From contig DKDL01000050.1 in assembly GCA_002449335.1 (NCBI GenBank), positions 11,417 through 75,416 on the forward strand: a stretch of 64,000 bases of DNA, read 5' to 3'. The translations under genes were made by a program, and so were the position numbers. Shown here piece by piece: positions 62,186 to 64,000 of the stretch. The first letter of the stretch is position 1. Every line of letters starts with the position of its first letter. The DNA comes from Succinatimonas sp. UBA6849 (GTDB taxonomy: Bacteria; Pseudomonadota; Gammaproteobacteria; Enterobacterales; Succinivibrionaceae). The notes beneath the pieces are model-generated. The model was not told the DNA's origin and did not search any database. It was given only the letters and a program-made list of their open reading frames with translations.

Positions 62186-63322
62186 ATGTTAGCTTTTTTA
62201 ATTTATCCTTTTGTACAGGCTCTTTTAATCATCCTGTTCTTTGTTTTACCTTTAAAGAAACTCTCAAAAACTCTAAGAATTATTCTGGCTTTATTATTTG
62301 GCTTAGGTTCTCTTAAGATCTATTTCTACCTTTTTACAGGTGGAACCTTAATGGATCCAAAACTTACCAGATACCCGGCCATCATTTCTGACTGTATCTA
62401 TTTTTCAGCAATCTTTTTATGCATTCTTACATTATTAAGAATGCTGCTAAACGGCATTTTTAAACTGGTTCGTTTAAACATCCATCGCTACTTGATTCCA
62501 GCTTTCTCCACACGCTATGCTGCAATAATGCTGGTAATTTCCTGCTTTTTAGGTATTACAGGTGTGATAAACGGCTTTGCTCCCCCTGAGGATATTACCT
62601 ATAACCTTAAGCTTGAAAATCTGCCAGAAGAAGCCAAAGGCTTTAAGCTAATTCATTTAGCTGACTTACACATCAGTGCTCCTACAACAGAGAGTGAAAT
62701 TGAAGATATCGTCAAAAGAACTAATGCTGAAGATCCTGATTTAATCGTAATCACTGGCGATTTTATTGACGGTGAGATTGATTATCTTGACCACATGACC
62801 AGGCTCCTATTTAAGTTAAAAGCAAAATACGGTGTTTATGCAGTCTCTGGTAATCATGAGTTCTATTCAGGCTACACCGACTGGTTAAATTACTTTTCAA
62901 AAGGTGGCATTAAGTTTTTAGAAAATGATGGCACTGTAATTAGAGATGACAATGGCTCAGCTCTTTTAAATCTGTGCGGTCTTATTGATTTATCAGCTCC
63001 ACGCTATGGCTTTGCATCTCCTGATATTAACAAGGCTACAGCTAAGATTGACTCATCTGTTCCTACTGTGTTCCTAACTCATCAGCCTAAAATTGCCCAT
63101 GAGCTAAAAGAAATCTCAGCACTTACTTTAGCAGGTCATACTCATGGAGGACTAATGCCAGGCTTAAAACAGATTGTAGCAGCAGCTAACGGTGGTCTTG
63201 TAAGTGGCTATTACAGGTTAGATAAAGAACAGATTATAGTAACTAACGGTACCCGTATTTGGGCAGGTGTTCCTTTAAGATTAAACACACCATCACAGCT
63301 TGTTAAAATCGTTCTAAACTAA
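62186..63322 (+). CDS. Membrane metallophosphoesterase
   Basis: A protein of 378 residues with three to four N-terminal membrane helices (about 5-135; IYPFVQALLIILFFVLPLKK, IIMLV-like AAIMLVISCFLGITGVINGF) and a C-terminal calcineurin-like phosphoesterase domain. Metal motifs are all visible: LIHLADLHIS (DxH), VITGDFIDG, VSGNHEFYSG, FLTHQP and AGHTHGG. The domain order resembles the TMPPE/YaeI type; YaeI in E. coli acts on UDP-2,3-diacylglucosamine but that is not implied here. The ribosome site is poor. The 199-base gap before it carries the anmK hairpin and a short imperfect repeat (GATAGACTG at about 62138 and 62168). ogt follows by 27 bases. Confidence 0.85.
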   Translation: MLAFLIYPFVQALLIILFFVLPLKKLSKTLRIILALLFGLGSLKIYFYLFTGGTLMDPKLTRYPAIISDCIYFSAIFLCILTLLRMLLNGIFKLVRLNIHRYLIPAFSTRYAAIMLVISCFLGITGVINGFAPPEDITYNLKLENLPEEAKGFKLIHLADLHISAPTTESEIEDIVKRTNAEDPDLIVITGDFIDGEIDYLDHMTRLLFKLKAKYGVYAVSGNHEFYSGYTDWLNYFSKGGIKFLENDGTVIRDDNGSALLNLCGLIDLSAPRYGFASPDINKATAKIDSSVPTVFLTHQPKIAHELKEISALTLAGHTHGGLMPGLKQIVAAANGGLVSGYYRLDKEQIIVTNGTRIWAGVPLRLNTPSQLVKIVLN

Positions 63323-63349
63323 AGAAAATCGATTACAAAGAGACTCTTT

Positions 63350-63853
63350 ATGATTTACAGATGGCACTATTTGTCCCCTGTTGGAGATTTGACTATGACA
63401 GGTACTGATAGTGCCTTAACTTCTCTTTACTTTACAGCTCAAAAGTATGTGCCTGTATCCTTAGATAATGAAATCGTTGATAAAGAAACAGACATTTTTG
63501 TAAAGGTAAAGAGGTATCTAGACAGTTACTTTAAGGGTGAGAGACCTGAATTTTCAGGAAAGATAGAGTTTCACACCACTCCATTTAGAAAACAGGTATA
63601 TGAGATCTTATCTAGCATTCCTTATGGCAAGACTCTAACTTATGGTGAGATTGCCAAAAAGTTAATTGAGAATAATAAGTTAAAAGCGATGTCAGCTCAG
63701 GCTGTAGGCAATGCTGTAGGTCATAATCCTGTTTGTATCATCATCCCCTGTCATCGTGTCTTAGGTAAGGATGGAGCTCTCACAGGCTTTGCTGGAGGCC
63801 TTGATGCTAAGAAAAAGCTGCTCTCTTTAGAAGGGATAAACTACAAAGAATAA
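63350..63853 (+). CDS. ogt: Methylated-DNA--protein-cysteine methyltransferase
   Basis: Suicidal repair protein that takes the methyl group from O6-methylguanine onto a Cys. The 167 residues carry the active-site PCHRV (IIIPCHRVLGKDG, about 126-138), the DNA-binding helix AVGNAVGHNP and RKQVYEILSSIPYGKTLTYGE. It lacks the Ada regulatory domain, so it is an Ogt-type enzyme. Probably co-transcribed with the upstream phosphoesterase. After it, to the window end, I see no gene. Confidence 0.94.
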   Translation: MIYRWHYLSPVGDLTMTGTDSALTSLYFTAQKYVPVSLDNEIVDKETDIFVKVKRYLDSYFKGERPEFSGKIEFHTTPFRKQVYEILSSIPYGKTLTYGEIAKKLIENNKLKAMSAQAVGNAVGHNPVCIIIPCHRVLGKDGALTGFAGGLDAKKKLLSLEGINYKE

Positions 63854-64000
63854 AGTACCTATAGCAGTTAAATCCTGTTTTTATAAGCTTTGTTTTAAAG
63901 ATTGTAATGGCAAAGCAAAAGATGCTCTATAAAGACACAAACTGATAGATATAATCAAAGTTCTGCATTTTAAAATTTACGTAAATGGTCAGAAATAAAT

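Overview
The window is one contiguous, ordinary chromosomal stretch of an AT-rich gammaproteobacterium. Its gene blocks keep an Escherichia-like order: rlmN-rodZ-ispG-hisS, queA-tgt-yajC-secD-secF, hda/DUF2066/purM, gmhA, dnaQ/rnhA/mltD, ligA-zipA/cysZ/ptsI-crr, and tyrS/anmK. The low GC, the energy-conserving transhydrogenase, a perfect FNR-type site and a clade-typical AAA/PD-(D/E)XK gene suggest an anaerobic gut gammaproteobacterium of the Succinivibrionaceae type. That placement is inference. I see no rRNA, tRNA, CRISPR array, prophage or recognisable insertion sequence.

Layout. 1-5241 (minus): hisS (cut by the window edge), ispG, rodZ with an unusually long N-terminal extension, and rlmN. 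5242-6067: a frameshifted RelB/DinJ antitoxin relic and a small hypothetical gene. 6057-16822 (minus): a sirtuin, then a long series queA-tgt-yajC-secD-secF-nlpI-arsR-cysteine desulfurase-pepB. 16975-18633: an orphan CobT-like VWA protein. 19134-23512 (plus): a PAS chemoreceptor, a YejM/PbgA-like protein and a CnoX-like co-chaperone. 23619-26894: an AI-2E-family permease, a secreted SFPD-repeat protein and BepA. 27148-29338 (plus): panC-panD-panS. 29436-32648: hda and DUF2066 (minus), purM (plus). 32934-35734 (plus): speA-speB. 35845-38536 (minus): alpha-glucosidase and an AraC regulator. 39047-41107: an LTA-synthase-like enzyme. 41226-44805: gmhA, dnaQ / rnhA, mltD. 45003-51453: ligA, zipA / cysZ, then degenerate ptsI and crr. 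51577-53428: two unrecognised proteins. 53559-56546: pntB and pntA. 57015-58676: AAA-like/PD-(D/E)XK protein. 58833-63853: rpiA, tyrS / anmK, a membrane metallophosphoesterase and ogt.

The strongest observation is the ptsI-crr pair at 49237-51453. It sits next to ligA-zipA-cysZ, where the classical cysK-ptsHI-crr locus lies, but cysK and ptsH are absent. Enzyme I keeps a candidate phospho-histidine but has lost the PEP-pocket Mg ligand (D455 to Ser) and the catalytic Cys (C502 to Ala). EIIA-Glc has lost both active-site histidines (H75 to Asn, H90 to Thr). Both frames are intact and preceded by a quasi-periodic cluster of eight CTAG tetranucleotides. This looks like a PTS phosphorelay that has lost its chemistry but kept its proteins, perhaps as a regulatory scaffold. 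Other points of interest are a Zn-sensor-like ArsR beside a cysteine desulfurase with an altered PLP-site residue, hairpins with U-tracts ahead of yajC and secD, and two unrecognised proteins, one with an internal repeat.
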